NCBI GenBank assembly: GCA_023101885.1
Contig: JALPQD010000394.1
Span: forward strand, 1,920,581 to 1,984,580
Origin: Typhlomys cinereus
Lineage: Eukaryota > Chordata > Mammalia > Rodentia > Platacanthomyidae
Reading direction: 5' to 3'
Length of the DNA: 64,000 nt
Shown one piece after another: positions 36,925 through 47,899 of the stretch. Position 1 is the first letter of the stretch, and every line of letters begins with the position of its first letter. The notes under the pieces are model-generated. The model saw only the letters and a program-made list of their open reading frames with translations, had not been told where the DNA came from and did not search any database. The position numbers were made by a program, and so were the translations under genes.

Positions 36925-37535
36925 ATGGTGCAGGAACAGCAAAACTGGAATAAGAAAAAATAAGAACAACAAACCATAACCCAGAACATCAGAGACCCTA
37001 CATTAATCAACAGGAACCAGGCCAGCCTAATCTCTCCCCATCCTAAAGCCCAGGGAAAGTTTCAGAAGAGGGGGCAGTAAGATTGTAAGAGCCTAAAGAT
37101 GGGGAGGATCAACGTTATACAAGATACTCCACACACGTTAGGGCCAAAGTAATCATAATAAGACTTTGCATGACTTGTGCAATGACCAACATGTCATTGA
37201 CCCCCCAAAGTCTAGCATGGATCACAGGCTCTAAGATCCTTAGAGGCAAGGGATTAATAGCCACAATAGTATTCCTATACTAAAGGGGAACACAAAAAAG
37301 AGATCTAGGAGATGCTACTGAGTCCTTACACCTCATCAGAGAGGAGGACCCAGAGAGAAGTTTGACATGCCCACAACAGGATGCTCCAGGAATGGGGGGA
37401 GGGAGCACTGGGAGAAGGGGAGGGAGGGGGGAAGGGAAGAAGAAAGAGGGGGAGAGAGTAAGGTGATCCGGGAAGGGGTAGAGGGAGGGAGGGCAATGGG
37501 GTACCTATCAACTTTATATGAGTGGAAGAAATAAA
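36925..37535 (+). mobile_element. Young L1, 5'-truncated 3' UTR
   Basis: Same 3' UTR as 18283-18975: GTGCAGGAACAGCAAAACTG start, AGAGGGGGCAGTAAGATTG (37068), polypurine tract (37390-37500), and TGAGTGGAAGAAATAAAAAA end. Confidence 0.9.
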
Positions 37536-37544
37536 AAAAGAGTA

Positions 37545-37848
37545 TGAGTGAGGGACTCTGCACATTAGCTTCGATGACTCAAAGCTGTCTTCCAGAAAAT
37601 ATGACCACCCCAACCTGGATAAAAACTCATGGAAAGTGAATCCTAGATTCTTTCTGAAGGGTTTACAGGCAGCTCAAAATGTTGGTGAGTTTCCTCCAGG
37701 CAGTTTGACATACAGGAGAGTTTCCACAGCCAAGTTATTTAATACTTTACAATGTTGGAGAAGAACCTTGTTAGTCTTGTTAGACTTAGGAACTTCTTAA
37801 GGTTTGTATGTTTTCTGGGTCTCATGAGCCTTCCTTCTCCATCCAGAA
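37545..37848. other. Nothing recognised
   Basis: Less AT-rich than its surroundings and possibly the 3' UTR of the old minus-strand L1 that follows. I cannot support a call. Confidence 0.35.
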
Positions 37849-37849
37849 G

Positions 37850-38830
37850 GGAATACTTCAATTCAGAGAAATATGCTACATAATAGAAATAAGCATGAAT
37901 ATGCAAGTATCTCTATGGTATACTAATTTACATTGTTTTAAGTTTATTTCTAGAAACAGTATGGCGGGATCATACAGTAGTTTTCTATTTTTTAAGAAAA
38001 TTTCATACTATCTTCCCTAATAGCTGCATTAGTTAACATTACCACCAGCATTGGTGCATAAGGGTTCCACTTTGCCCACATCTTTGCCAGCAGTTTTGTC
38101 ATCTGTTTTTTGAGATTAGTCATTCTTTCTGAAGCGAAATAAAATATCAATATAATTTAAATTTACAATTCCCAATGGCTAGGGATGTTTAATACATTTT
38201 AATTTTTTCTGTGGTGTATGTGTATACATGAGTGTGTGTATGTATGAACACGAGTGTGTGTGTGCGTGTGCGTGTGTGTGTGTGTGTGTGGTTTTTGTTC
38301 CTATGCAATATCTTATGCAGTCTAGGCTAGCATCAACTCTGAGATATACATGGAACTGTTGTTCCTAGTGCTTTCACTTCTTTAGAACTGTGATTATAGG
38401 CATAACCCACCATATAAAGTGAGCAGCTTTTTCAGGTTATTGGATATATGTATTCAAAAATATGAGTTTATTTGTTGTTTGGATAGGTCTATTGCCTCAT
38501 TGAATCAATGAATTAAGAGCTTTCATTGTCTAGTTATATAACTCTATCTATTCTTGATATTAATAGCATATTTGTAGTTGGCAGAGATATTTTGCACTAC
38601 ATAGATTGTCTCTTCACTTTGCTGATTGTATGCTGTATAGATGTTTTTATTTCAATTTTTAAGAAATTTTCCGGTGCTGTTTGTGTCTTTTAGAGAAAGT
38701 TCTTGCCTATGCCTCTACCTTGAAGTAATTCCACTTTACTTTCCTCCACATCTTTCAGAGTTTCATGTCTTATATTAACATCCTGAATACATTTCAAGTT
38801 CATTTTTCTTTCAGGTGAGAAACTAATGTA
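37850..38830 (-). mobile_element. Old L1 ORF2 fragment
   Basis: Reverse-complement ORF2 C-terminal half: GTATGGCGGGATCATACAGTAG (37960-37980) and TTAACATTACCACCAGCATTGG (38033) match the region of the cysteine motif in diverged form. It is broken by a B1 at about 38215-38430 and then cut off by a young L1 at 38832. Another old minus-strand L1 segment at 44275-45200 could be its upstream continuation. Confidence 0.65.
38215..38430 (-). mobile_element. B1 SINE with GT-rich flank
   Basis: The right part reads GAACTGTGATTATAGGCATA then ACCCACCAT, the reverse complement of the B1 head (ATGGTGGCGCATGCCT...). The left part is a TG microsatellite (38215-38291). It lies within an old L1. Confidence 0.7.
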
Positions 38831-38831
38831 G

Positions 38832-40219
38832 TTTTTTTTATTTCTTCCACTCAAACAAAGTTGATAAATGCCTCATTCCCCTCCCTCCCGCCACCCCTCC
38901 CTGGATCTCCTTGCTCCCCTTCGCCCTTTCCCCTTCCTTCTCCCCTTCCTCCCTTTCTCCCAGTGTCCCCCCATTCCTGGAGCATCCTTTAGTATGCACG
39001 TCAAACTTCCCTCTGGGTCCTCCTCTCTGATGAGGTGTAAGGACTCAGTAGCATTGCCTAGAGCTCCTTTTTGTTTTCCCCTTTAGTATAGGAACACTAA
39101 GGAGGCTGTCGATCCCTTGCCTCTAAGGATCCTAGTGCCTGTGATCCATGCCAGACCTTGAGAGTTCAATGATATGCCGGGCATTGTGCAGGTCATGCAA
39201 AGTCCTATTACAATTACTTTGGCCCTAACTTGTGTGGAGTATCTTGTATAACGTTGATCCTCCCCATCTTTAGGTTCTCACAATCTTACTGTCCCCTCTT
39301 CTGCAAATTTCCCTAAGCTTTAGGATGGGGAGAGATTAGGCTGCCCTGGTTACAGGTGGTTGATGTAGACCCTCTGATGTTCTAATTATGGTTTGTTGAT
39401 TTTTTTTTTCAGTTTTGCTGCTCCTGCACTGCCCTTGGCTCCATCCTGATGGGTACTGGATGTCACCCCCTGGCCAGAGATAAAAAGCTGTTAAAATAGT
39501 CTTATAAGAGTAGATTCAAAGGTAGATGGAATAAGAGTAGGAGACCATGGTGGGGGGGAGGTCAGTCTCCCATTTTTAATATGGTTACCAGCTATCTGCC
39601 AGACTCTATGCCCTCCCTTTCTGGTGAGATCATACCCCATCAGTTGCAAGTGACTAGTAAGGAGAGTCGGCGAGCACAGCCAGCTGTCTCGTTGCTTACT
39701 TGCAGTCTTTGATGGTGGCCTATTTTCTCTGCTGTAGCATGATCCTCTCTCTTCTTGTTACTGGCAGGACCCTCCTTCCTCTTCCCTCCTATTTATAATC
39801 TTTGTAATTACTGTAGGTATTACAGAGATTTATTTTTGAGTGTGTCACTATATGGATTTGGTACTAGGATCCACCTATTAGGGAATACATTGGGTGTTTA
39901 ATTTTCTGTGTCTGGGATGCATCACTCAATATATTTTTTTCTAATTCCATCCATTTCCCAGGAAATTGCATTAATTCATTTTTGATGACTGAGTAGTATT
40001 CCATTGTATAAATGTACCATATGTTTTTTATCCACTCGTCAACTGTTGGGCATTTGGGTTGATTCCATGACTTTGCTATTGTAAACAGTGCTGCTATGAA
40101 TGTGGTAGTGCTTATGCTATTGAGGTGAATTTTTGCTGTATGGGGGATTATTACCAAAAGTGGAATAGAAGGGTCATATTGCATTTCAATCTTCAAAGTT
40201 TTTAAGAATTGCCAGATGG
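38832..40219 (-). mobile_element. Young L1 3' half, joined to an inverted 5' half
   Basis: T-rich start, polypurine complement (38876-38965), 3' UTR, then the ORF2 C-terminus on the minus strand (frame from 40211 down to 39864, with YSLIGGS at its end). L1 similarity in this orientation stops at GCCAGATGGC (40219), where plus-strand L1 5' UTR begins at once. About 1.8 kb of ORF2 present in other copies is absent from the pair. Confidence 0.85.
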
Positions 40220-40484
40220 CCCTTTCCCTACTCAGCTGGCCAGGACCCGTGCAGTCCAGCGCGGACTCACCAAGACCTAGGTAAGCTCCGCCACCACCCA
40301 CCCCCAAGGGACGCTTCTCCTCCCACCAGACAGCTGGAGCCAGAGCTGGGCCAGGCAGGGGAGGACCCCCCATGGGCCATGCCCCAGCTCCCCAGGTTAA
40401 ATAGAGCCCCGCTGCTGATACATCCTCCCTTTCCCCACTCTGCCCAGGATGTGCACAACCCAGCCGGGACTCACCACCACCTAG
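40220..40484 (+). promoter_or_regulatory. L1 5' UTR monomers (one and a part)
   Basis: GC-rich block in AT-rich surroundings. A partial unit (40220-40280) and a full unit (about 40281-40484) both end ACCTAG|GTAAGCTCC, a strong splice donor match (40280/40281 and 40484/40485). The full unit holds TTAAATAG (40397-40404), about 30 bases upstream of the CCCTTTCCCC block (40427) that corresponds to the very start of this copy. This suggests a TATA-like promoter whose start site is the element's 5' end. Confidence 0.7.
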
Positions 40485-40585
40485 GTAAGCTCCACCCCCG
40501 CCCAACCCCAAAACCCCAGGCCAAATAATTCAGTTCAGTGAAAAATGCACAGAAATTGAAAAAAGGTCTTAAGAGTTAAAATGAC

Positions 40586-41649
40586 AATGCTCAAGTCAAA
40601 GTGCAAATCCATGAGAAACAACACCCAAGAGAACAAATCTCCCACTGAAGGAATTAATCCCATAATGATAGACTCCAACCAGAACAAACCCATGGAAAAT
40701 AGCCAAGAAAGCCTGACCCAGAAAACGACTTTCAAAACATGATCATTACCATGTTAAATACTATGAAAGAGGAAATCTGGGAGGAATTAAATAACCGCAT
40801 CAATCGCTTTGAAGAGGAACACAACAGACACATGGAGGAGTTCAGAAAAACAGTGCAAGAAACAAAAACAGGCATAGAGCAGTTAAAACAGACTCAAGCA
40901 GAGTTCAAAAGTGAACTAAAAGACAAGTTATCTTTAACCCAGAACTCCACAGAGAGTCTTATCAGCAGAACTAATGAAGCAGAAAACAGAATTTCAGACC
41001 CTGAAGACAAAGTGGGAGTATTAACTAGCTCAATGGAAGAGGTTGTTAAAGCCAAAAAGGTACTTGAGAGAAACATTCAAGAGTTATGGGACACCCTGAA
41101 GAAGCCTAACACGGTATTCATGGAATACCAGAGCAAGAATCTCAAAATAACACACCTGAGGAAAATTTTCAAACGATCATCAAGGAAAACTTTCCTCATC
41201 TAAAAAAAGAGAGGCCCATCCATATACAGGAGGCATTCCGCACCCCAAACAGATATGACCAAAACAGAAGCTCGCCACGGCAAATAATAGTCAAAACACT
41301 CCACATTCAAGATAAAGAACTGGTGCTGAGAGCTTCAAGGGAGAAAAAAAAAGTCACTTCTAAAGGTCAACCTATTAAAATAACAAATGACTTCTCAATG
41401 GAAACACTAAAAGCAAGAAGAGCTTGGAGAGACATACTTCAAGTATTGAATGAGCAAAAATGTCAACCCAGGCTGATTTACCCTGCAAAACTATCCGTCA
41501 TGATCGAGGGAGAAGGAAAAATCTTCCAGCACAAAGACAACTTGAAGGGATACATGTCCACCAAACCCGGCCTTCAAAAAATGCTAGAAATGATACTCAA
41601 GCTTGAAGAAAAAAACAGGCATATCCAGAGGAACAGAAGGCAAGTATAA
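40586..41649 (+). pseudogene. L1 ORF1 remnant
   Basis: ORF1 encodes the L1 RNA-binding trimeric protein. An ATG at 40586 opens MLKSKCKSMRNN; a base loss near 40723 breaks the frame, which resumes in another frame at 40739 with a long coiled-coil region (EELNNRINRFEEEHNRHMEE-like heptads). It ends at 41649 with NRRQV. Further frameshifts occur near 41120-41200. The total length matches the 354-codon span of the copy at 58856-59918. Confidence 0.85.
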
Positions 41650-41699
41650 CACCATTAAAAGTGAAGCAATATACTTAGAAAAACCACTAAACATAATAA

Positions 41700-43511
41700 A
41701 TGCCTAGAATTAAAAATAGTTTCTCCATTATAACACTGAATGTTAATGGAGTTAACTCACCAATCAGGAGACACAGATTACAAATTTGGATTAAAAATCA
41801 CAATCCATCAATCTGCTGCCTGCAGGAAACCCATCTCACCACAAAAGATAGGCACATCCTAAAAATAAAAGAAAAGGCTGGTCAACAATTCTACAAGGTA
41901 ATGGAAGCAGAAAACGGGCAGGGGTAATCATTATGCTACCGGACAAAGTGTACTTCAAACCAAAAAAATTCATAAGGTACACAGATGGATACTACATTTT
42001 AGTCACAGGTACAGTTCACCAGGAAGACTTCACAATACTGAACATATACGCACCTAATACACTCCCCCCACATTCATTAAGTAAACCCTACAGTGTCTAA
42101 AGTGAGAAATCAATCCCAAAACAATAATTCTTGGGGATTTCAAAACTGCCCACTAAACATGGGATAGATCTACATATCTATCTACATATCTACTTAACAG
42201 AGACAATTTGGAGCTTAATCAAAACCTTACTGAAATGGACCTCACTAATCTCTATCATACTTTTCATCCATGCACCAAAGAATACACATTTTTCTCAGCA
42301 GCACACAGAATATTCTCCATAATAGATCAAATATTGGGCCACAAAATGAATCTCCACATATACAGGAAAGATGAAATTCTAGCCTGCACCTTATCAGACC
42401 ACCATGGCATAAAGCTTGACATCCACAACACAACAAGCAACAGAAAATACACTAACTCCTGGAAACTTATGATGCTGAATGAGAACTGGATTCAGGAAGA
42501 AATTAAAAAAGAAATTAATGATTTCCTGAAAATGAACAATAATGAAAATACAACTTACAAAAATCTCTAAGACACAATGAAAGCTGTCCCTAGAGGTAAG
42601 TTCATAGCTCTTAATGCCTACATCAAAAAAATGGAAACATCAGAGATAAATAACTTAACAATGCACCTAAAGAATTTAAAGACACTAGAGCAATCTGATC
42701 CCAATAGCAGTAGAAGGGAGGAGATTAACAAAATAAGGGGAGAAATATCTGAAATCGAGATTATGAAAACAATACAGAAAATCAACCAGTGAAAAAGCTG
42801 GTTCTTTGAAAAAATCAACAAAAATGATACAATCCTAGCTAAATTAATCAAAAGGAAGAGAGAGAAAACCCACATTAACAAAATTAGAAATGAAAATGGA
42901 GTTATCACTACTGATACCCAAGAAAGCCAGAGAATTATAACATCATATTTCAAAAACTTATACTCTGTGAAATTTGACAACACAAAAGAGATGGATGAAT
43001 TCCTAAGTAAACACAACGTATATAAATTGAATCAGGAAGTTGTGACTTTTTTAAATAGTCCTACAACATATAAGGAAATTGAGGAAGTAATCTCGAATCT
43101 TCCCACCAAAAAATGTCCTGGACCAATTGGATTCAGCACAGAGTTCTACCAGACATTTAAGGAGCTAATAACACCAATACTCCTTAAACTGTTCCATCAA
43201 ATAGCAAAGGAAGGAACACTACCAAATTCTTTCTATGAAGCTAATATCGTCTTAATCCCAAAACCTAGTAAAGATACATTTAAAAAAGAAAACTATAGGC
43301 CAATATCGCTGATGAACACAGATGCAAAGATTCTCAGTAAAGTCTTAGCAAATCAGATTCAAAAACATATCAAAAAGATCATCCATGGGGAGCAAGTAGG
43401 CTTTATCCCAGGCATTCAAGGTTGGTTCAACATACGCAAATCAATAAATGTAATTCACCATATAAACCAGCCCAAAGTTCAAGACCACATGATACTCTAG
43501 ATAGATGCAGA
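41700..43511 (+). pseudogene. L1 ORF2 remnant (endonuclease and start of reverse transcriptase)
   Basis: ORF2 encodes the L1 endonuclease/reverse transcriptase. It starts at 41700 (MPRIKNSFSIITLNVNG). LQETHLTTKDRH and SDHHGIKLD of the endonuclease are visible, and the reverse transcriptase follows with KKCPGP...GFSTEFYQ (about 43115) to HMIL near 43495, where a stop falls. It breaks off at 43511 inside the IDAEK-AF motif because another L1 begins. Several frameshifts are present, plus a small TCTACATA duplication near 42167-42194 not seen in other copies. Confidence 0.85.
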
Positions 43512-44272
43512 AAAATCTTTTTTATTAATATATTTTTATTATTATTTCAGCTCATACAAACTTATTAGGTACACCAGTTCCCTCCCTCCCTCCTCCTCTC
43601 CCCTTACACCCTGCTACCCCTCCCCTCCGCCCTCCCTCCCCAACCCCCAGTGCCTACCGCCCCAATTCCCAGAGAGTCCTTTCTTGTGCATGCCTGATTT
43701 TCCTCGGGGCCCTCCTCTCGGATGATGTACAAGGACCCAGTGGACTTTCCCTGAACCTTTTCCCGCGTTCCCCTTAAGTATAGAACACTGCTGTGGCTGC
43801 CAATCCCTTGCCTTCAAGGATCTTGGTGCCTTTAACAGATGCTAGATTTGTGAGGTCAATAGTGTGTTGGATATTACGCAGGGCACGTAAAGTCCAAATA
43901 TGATTGCTTCGGCCCTAACTTGTGTGGAGTGTCTTGCATATCATTGCTCCTCCCATCCTTGTGCTCTTACAATCTTACTGCCCACTCTTCCGCAAATTTC
44001 CCTGAGCTCCAGGATGGGAGAGATTAGGCTAGCCTAGTTCATGGTAGTTGATATAGACACTCTAATGTTCTGGATTATGGTTTGTTGATTTTTTTTTTCA
44101 ATTTTGCTGATCCTGCAATGCCCTTCACTCCATCCTGATGGGTATTGGATGTCACCCCCTGGCCAGAGATAAAAATCTGTTAAATTAGAGTCTTGTTATA
44201 AGAGTATATTCAAAGGTAGATGTAATTAAAGTAGGAAACTGCAGTGGGGGAGGGGTCAATCACCCATTTGGG
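43512..44272 (-). mobile_element. Young L1 3' UTR, minus strand
   Basis: The T-rich start with ATTATTATTTCAGCTCATAC is shared closely with the full-length copy at 53633-53670, so both may belong to one subfamily. The 3' UTR continues to GGGGTCAATCACCCATTTG, where similarity stops. Confidence 0.9.
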
Positions 44273-44274
44273 AC

Positions 44275-45200
44275 AGCTTATTCCTTTGTTCTGGAGAATT
44301 TTTATTTCTTTCATTGCTCTTTTTCTCTATCTATGTTTTAAGAACTCTATCTCATAAGAGTGAGAAGACTGGATATTTGCATTTTGCACCTTGAATTTAA
44401 AGAAAATTCTGTGAGTGTTCCACACTTAGTATACATAATGTTGACTATAAGATTGTCTTTTGTAGTCTTTGTTTGTTCAAGCATGTTCCTTCTGTTCCTA
44501 CTTTGGCTTTTATTGTGAAAGGATGCTGAGCTTTCTCAAACTTTTTTTCCATTAGTTGAGTTGATCCTCTAATATCTGTCTTTCAGTTAATGTGTTATAT
44601 TACACTTGTTTATTTGCATATGTCGAAATACACTTGTATCTCTGTAATGAAATAAATTTCTTCTGCTATGGTATATAATTCTTCTTGATGTATGTTTTGG
44701 TTCGTTCTATAAATTATTTATTGATAGTTTTTGTATTCATTAAGGAGCTTAGCCTATGTTTACTTTTTCTGCGTGTTCTTATCTTGTTTTGATGTCGAGA
44801 TAAAACTGACATCATATAATAAGCTTGAAACTGTCCCTTCCTTATAAAACAGTTTGCAGAACATTGTGTTTGCTCTTATGTCAAGGATTGGTAGACTTCA
44901 ATAGTGAACTCATCAGGTTCTAGGTTTTAATTACTGAAAGGATATCACTATTTCTACTTCATTATTTACTATGCATCCATTAAAATTTCCACTATATTCT
45001 TTGTTTAATTTTGGCATGGCAAGAATGTCCAGAAATTTGTAATTTCTCTAGATTTTTCAGATTTCCTAAAGTTTTCTTGAGATACGACATTTTATCTGTT
45101 ATATAAAAATTTCCTTAGACTCTTAGAAAGAATGTATCTGTTGGATGAAATAGTCTATAAATACATTTTAAATCCATTTTTAACTATGGTATACTATAAC
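44275..45200 (-). mobile_element. Old L1 ORF2 (reverse transcriptase region)
   Basis: The plus strand reads GTTCCTTCTGTTCCTACTTTGG..ATTGTGAAAGGATG (about 44488), the reverse complement of the palm-adjacent ORF2 segment seen at 56620-56660. Strongly diverged. It may be the upstream continuation of 37850-38830, separated by the 38832-44272 insertions. Confidence 0.6.
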
Positions 45201-45249
45201 TCAAGTTTCATTGTTGCAATGTTTGGAAATGTTTTACGTCCTTTAGAAG

Positions 45250-45490
45250 TCAAAGCTTTGCTGGAAGAAATATGGCAGTAGAAAAAGTTCTATGGGTTTT
45301 ATATCTTGGCCCCACTTCCTATCATAAATATTAGTGCAATGTCATGAGCTGGCCTCATGTTCTTGATGCCACATCTAATCCAGCATGATGAATTCTTCTC
45401 CTCTGGTACTGTAAATGAAAATAAGTCTTTTCTTCCTTAAGTTACTTTGTTAGAGTATTTTGCTGCAGCACCGAGACAAGAACATAACCT
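45250..45490 (+). mobile_element. Recurrent repeat 'X', copy 4
   Basis: GGCCCCACTTCCTATC, CCAGCATGATGAATTC, CTCTGGTACTGTAAATGAA and CTTAAGTTACTTTG occur in the family order shared with 2645, 7665 and 30690. Confidence 0.5.
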
Positions 45491-45499
45491 CTCTCAAAT

Positions 45500-45630
45500 A
45501 TAGTGGAAGGTGAGTACCAACAGCTGAGGTTCTCCTCCAATCTCTGAATGCACGCCATGACACACACAAATTCATGTTCACACATATGAATGTACACATA
45601 CACAACTAAAAAAATAAACTAAGAAATTTA
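45500..45630 (+). mobile_element. SINE 3' fragment
   Basis: GAGGTTCTCCTCCAATCTCTGAATGCACGCCATG-type body followed by ACACACA and an A-rich tail, like the 3' half of tRNA-derived rodent SINEs. The head is missing. Confidence 0.45.
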
Positions 45631-45789
45631 TCATTCTGAAAATAAAAAAACATGAGCAAAAGAATTCCTTTTTAAGATAAGTTTTATGGAACTGTGGCTG
45701 AAGCACACATTGTCTAATTCCAACTTTGTGCCTTCTACATTATTAATTAAAAGATAAAAGATATTTTGAAGTTTTAGGATCAGTGAGAA

Positions 45790-45995
45790 ATTTCAGTATG
45801 TTGAGGCCTGTGTTTATAAATCTAGAGACCTAAGTACAGTACCCAGAAGCCCACATATTGGAAAGAAATAACTGTCATCTAAATGTTGTCTCTGACTCTC
45901 ACTTACACATATGACATACATGTGTCCCCCCTCTATCCCTCTCTTTCTTCATTTTTCTCCTTCTTTATCATCCTGCTCTCCTAAATAAATAAATA
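45790..45995 (+). mobile_element. tRNA-derived SINE, diverged
   Basis: GACCTAAGTACAGTACCCAG resembles a SINE box B region. The body has CTCTGACTCTCACTTACACA and the tail is AAATAAATAAATAA, typical of B4/ID-type rodent SINEs. The subfamily is uncertain. Confidence 0.5.
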
Positions 45996-46039
45996 ACATT
46001 TATAAATATTCAAAGTTCAATAATGTTCTTGAAAATACA

Positions 46040-46185
46040 CATAATTGTGCACATCTTTAATTCTTGCATTTGGAAGGCTTCAGTAGAAGATTTGCAAGCC
46101 TAACAGTAGTCCAGGCTACATAATATAATGCTATGTTCCACAACAAATTCTTGTATCTCAAAGAAATTAAAATAAAACATCTGAA
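46040..46185 (+). mobile_element. B1 SINE, old copy
   Basis: TGTGCACATCTTTAATTCTTGCATTTGGAAGGCTTCAGTAG parallels B1 (GTGCACACCTTTAATCCCAGCACTTGG...). It is followed by GTCCAGGCTACATAATA and an A-rich end. Confidence 0.75.
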
Positions 46186-46189
46186 TATA

Positions 46190-47475
46190 TATACAGAAGT
46201 CTTAAATTGTAAAGCATTATCTGGGGGGGCAAGACAGAATAAAACTTCATCTTATCAGACTTCATGTCAAGGGACATCTCAGTAAAGTTTTTGAATGTAA
46301 TTGTACTGTTGGTAAATAATCTTTAAAAATAAAAATATGCTCTTCTATTGTCTTGTCTCTGCCTTTGTTCTAGTGCAATTCAACAGGCTTTTTCATAGTT
46401 CTACATTATATTTTAAATGAGATTGCATTATATATGCAGCTTTGTTTTTTCTCAACATTGCTTCAGTTAGTGGATATTATTCCATATGAATTTTAGGATT
46501 TTTTCTTAATCTGTGAAGTATAATATTTGCAACAATATTCAGCATAGGTGGTAAATGGACTAAATCACACAGTATCAGGGAGGAGTGATATAGAGAATTT
46601 GGTGAACATGTTCAATGTTATAGTTAGGAGTAATAAATTATGGTTTCCAATGACACTGTAGAGTGAATAGAATTAACATGTTGCTTATCTCAAACTATCT
46701 AAAAGAGACAACTATTGCATTATGCATAAAAAGGTTTAAAAATTAAGATAGAAGATATGTTAACTACCTTAATTCACTATTAAACAGCATATGCATGAAT
46801 AAAAACACCTCATTCTACCCTATAGAAATGCACAATTATGTATTATCAAAAATACTCAATTACTAATTTTCTCAATTTGGCTACTAATGGCATGAAGTCA
46901 AATGTCAGAAGTTCTATACTTAACAGTTAAAATAATTACACTAATTAGATCAAACTGTAGAGAAGTCAAAAGACAGTGCTTCTTTTGTTTACTCTATATC
47001 CCAAGAACTTCATGCTAAAAATAAAGTTATTCGAATAAATATTAATTAGCCATCTCAACAACATTAAATGATGTAATACAAAAAATGAAACATGAAAGCA
47101 CTTGACACTGGATTGTGCCCTTACACTTGTGTGGTTTTGTTAAAACTGAAAATTATAATATAAACAACACTACCTAGCTGCTACTTTGGTAAAGATCTGC
47201 TATTCATCTACTAATTTGACTTTTAGATCACAATTGTAAAGGTTGGTGCAAATTACACTTATCTTTAAAAGAGCAGAGGAGATGAAGAAAATGATTTCTA
47301 TGACATCTGATTTGTCCTTTAATCAGAAACTCTTAACTTCACAGCCAAAGAAGGATAGGTGTATTGAATTCTACATACCACAGTATTTTTCAGTAGACTG
47401 ATATAAATTACTTTGAAAGACCTAATTAAAGTATATGGATGAAATACAATCAAATATTAATTAAAAAACCTTATT
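46190..47475. other. Nothing recognised
   Basis: AT-rich DNA without identifiable genes or elements. Confidence 0.45.
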
Positions 47476-47479
47476 ATAG

Positions 47480-47895
47480 AAAGCCTGCTATCCCCCTCCC
47501 TTCCATTGGGACTTAGATAAGAGGTCGCTGTGAGAAAGTTCACAAAGGCTAAAAGTCCATTGCTTTTTCTCCAACAAATATCAGTTCTTCTGAAGTCTGA
47601 TTACCTGAATATCCATTCCTGCTTCCTTAGCAAATAAAGTACACAGCCATCTAAGAGACTGTCATATTTCTTAGGTAGATCATTGACAACACAGGATTCC
47701 TTTTTTATTCCTTTTTCCTTTTTTATCTCTTCTGTTTAAATAAGATGGGTGTATAATGTATGTACCCCATCTTTCAAGGCTTCTGTCTCATGGTTTTTGA
47801 CATGAGAGCTGAAGTTCTCTAGCTAGAATAATAAATTGCCTTTTCCATTGCATTTATGTTTGGAGCTTCTGTTCCTGGCAGGCAGTCACGACATA
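47480..47895 (+). mobile_element. Possible LTR fragment
   Basis: Ends with AATAATAAATTGCC (near 47828) followed after about 50 bases by GGCAGGCAGTCACGACATAAC, an arrangement like an LTR R-U5 boundary. The upstream 350 bases are less AT-rich. No ends or target-site duplication are visible. Confidence 0.3.
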
Positions 47896-47899
47896 ACAT

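Noticed and set aside
39864..40511. 215-codon frame on the minus strand with a Gly/Pro-rich N-terminal half.
   Set aside because: It is an artificial fusion of antisense L1 5' UTR monomers with the L1 ORF2 end across the head-to-head junction.
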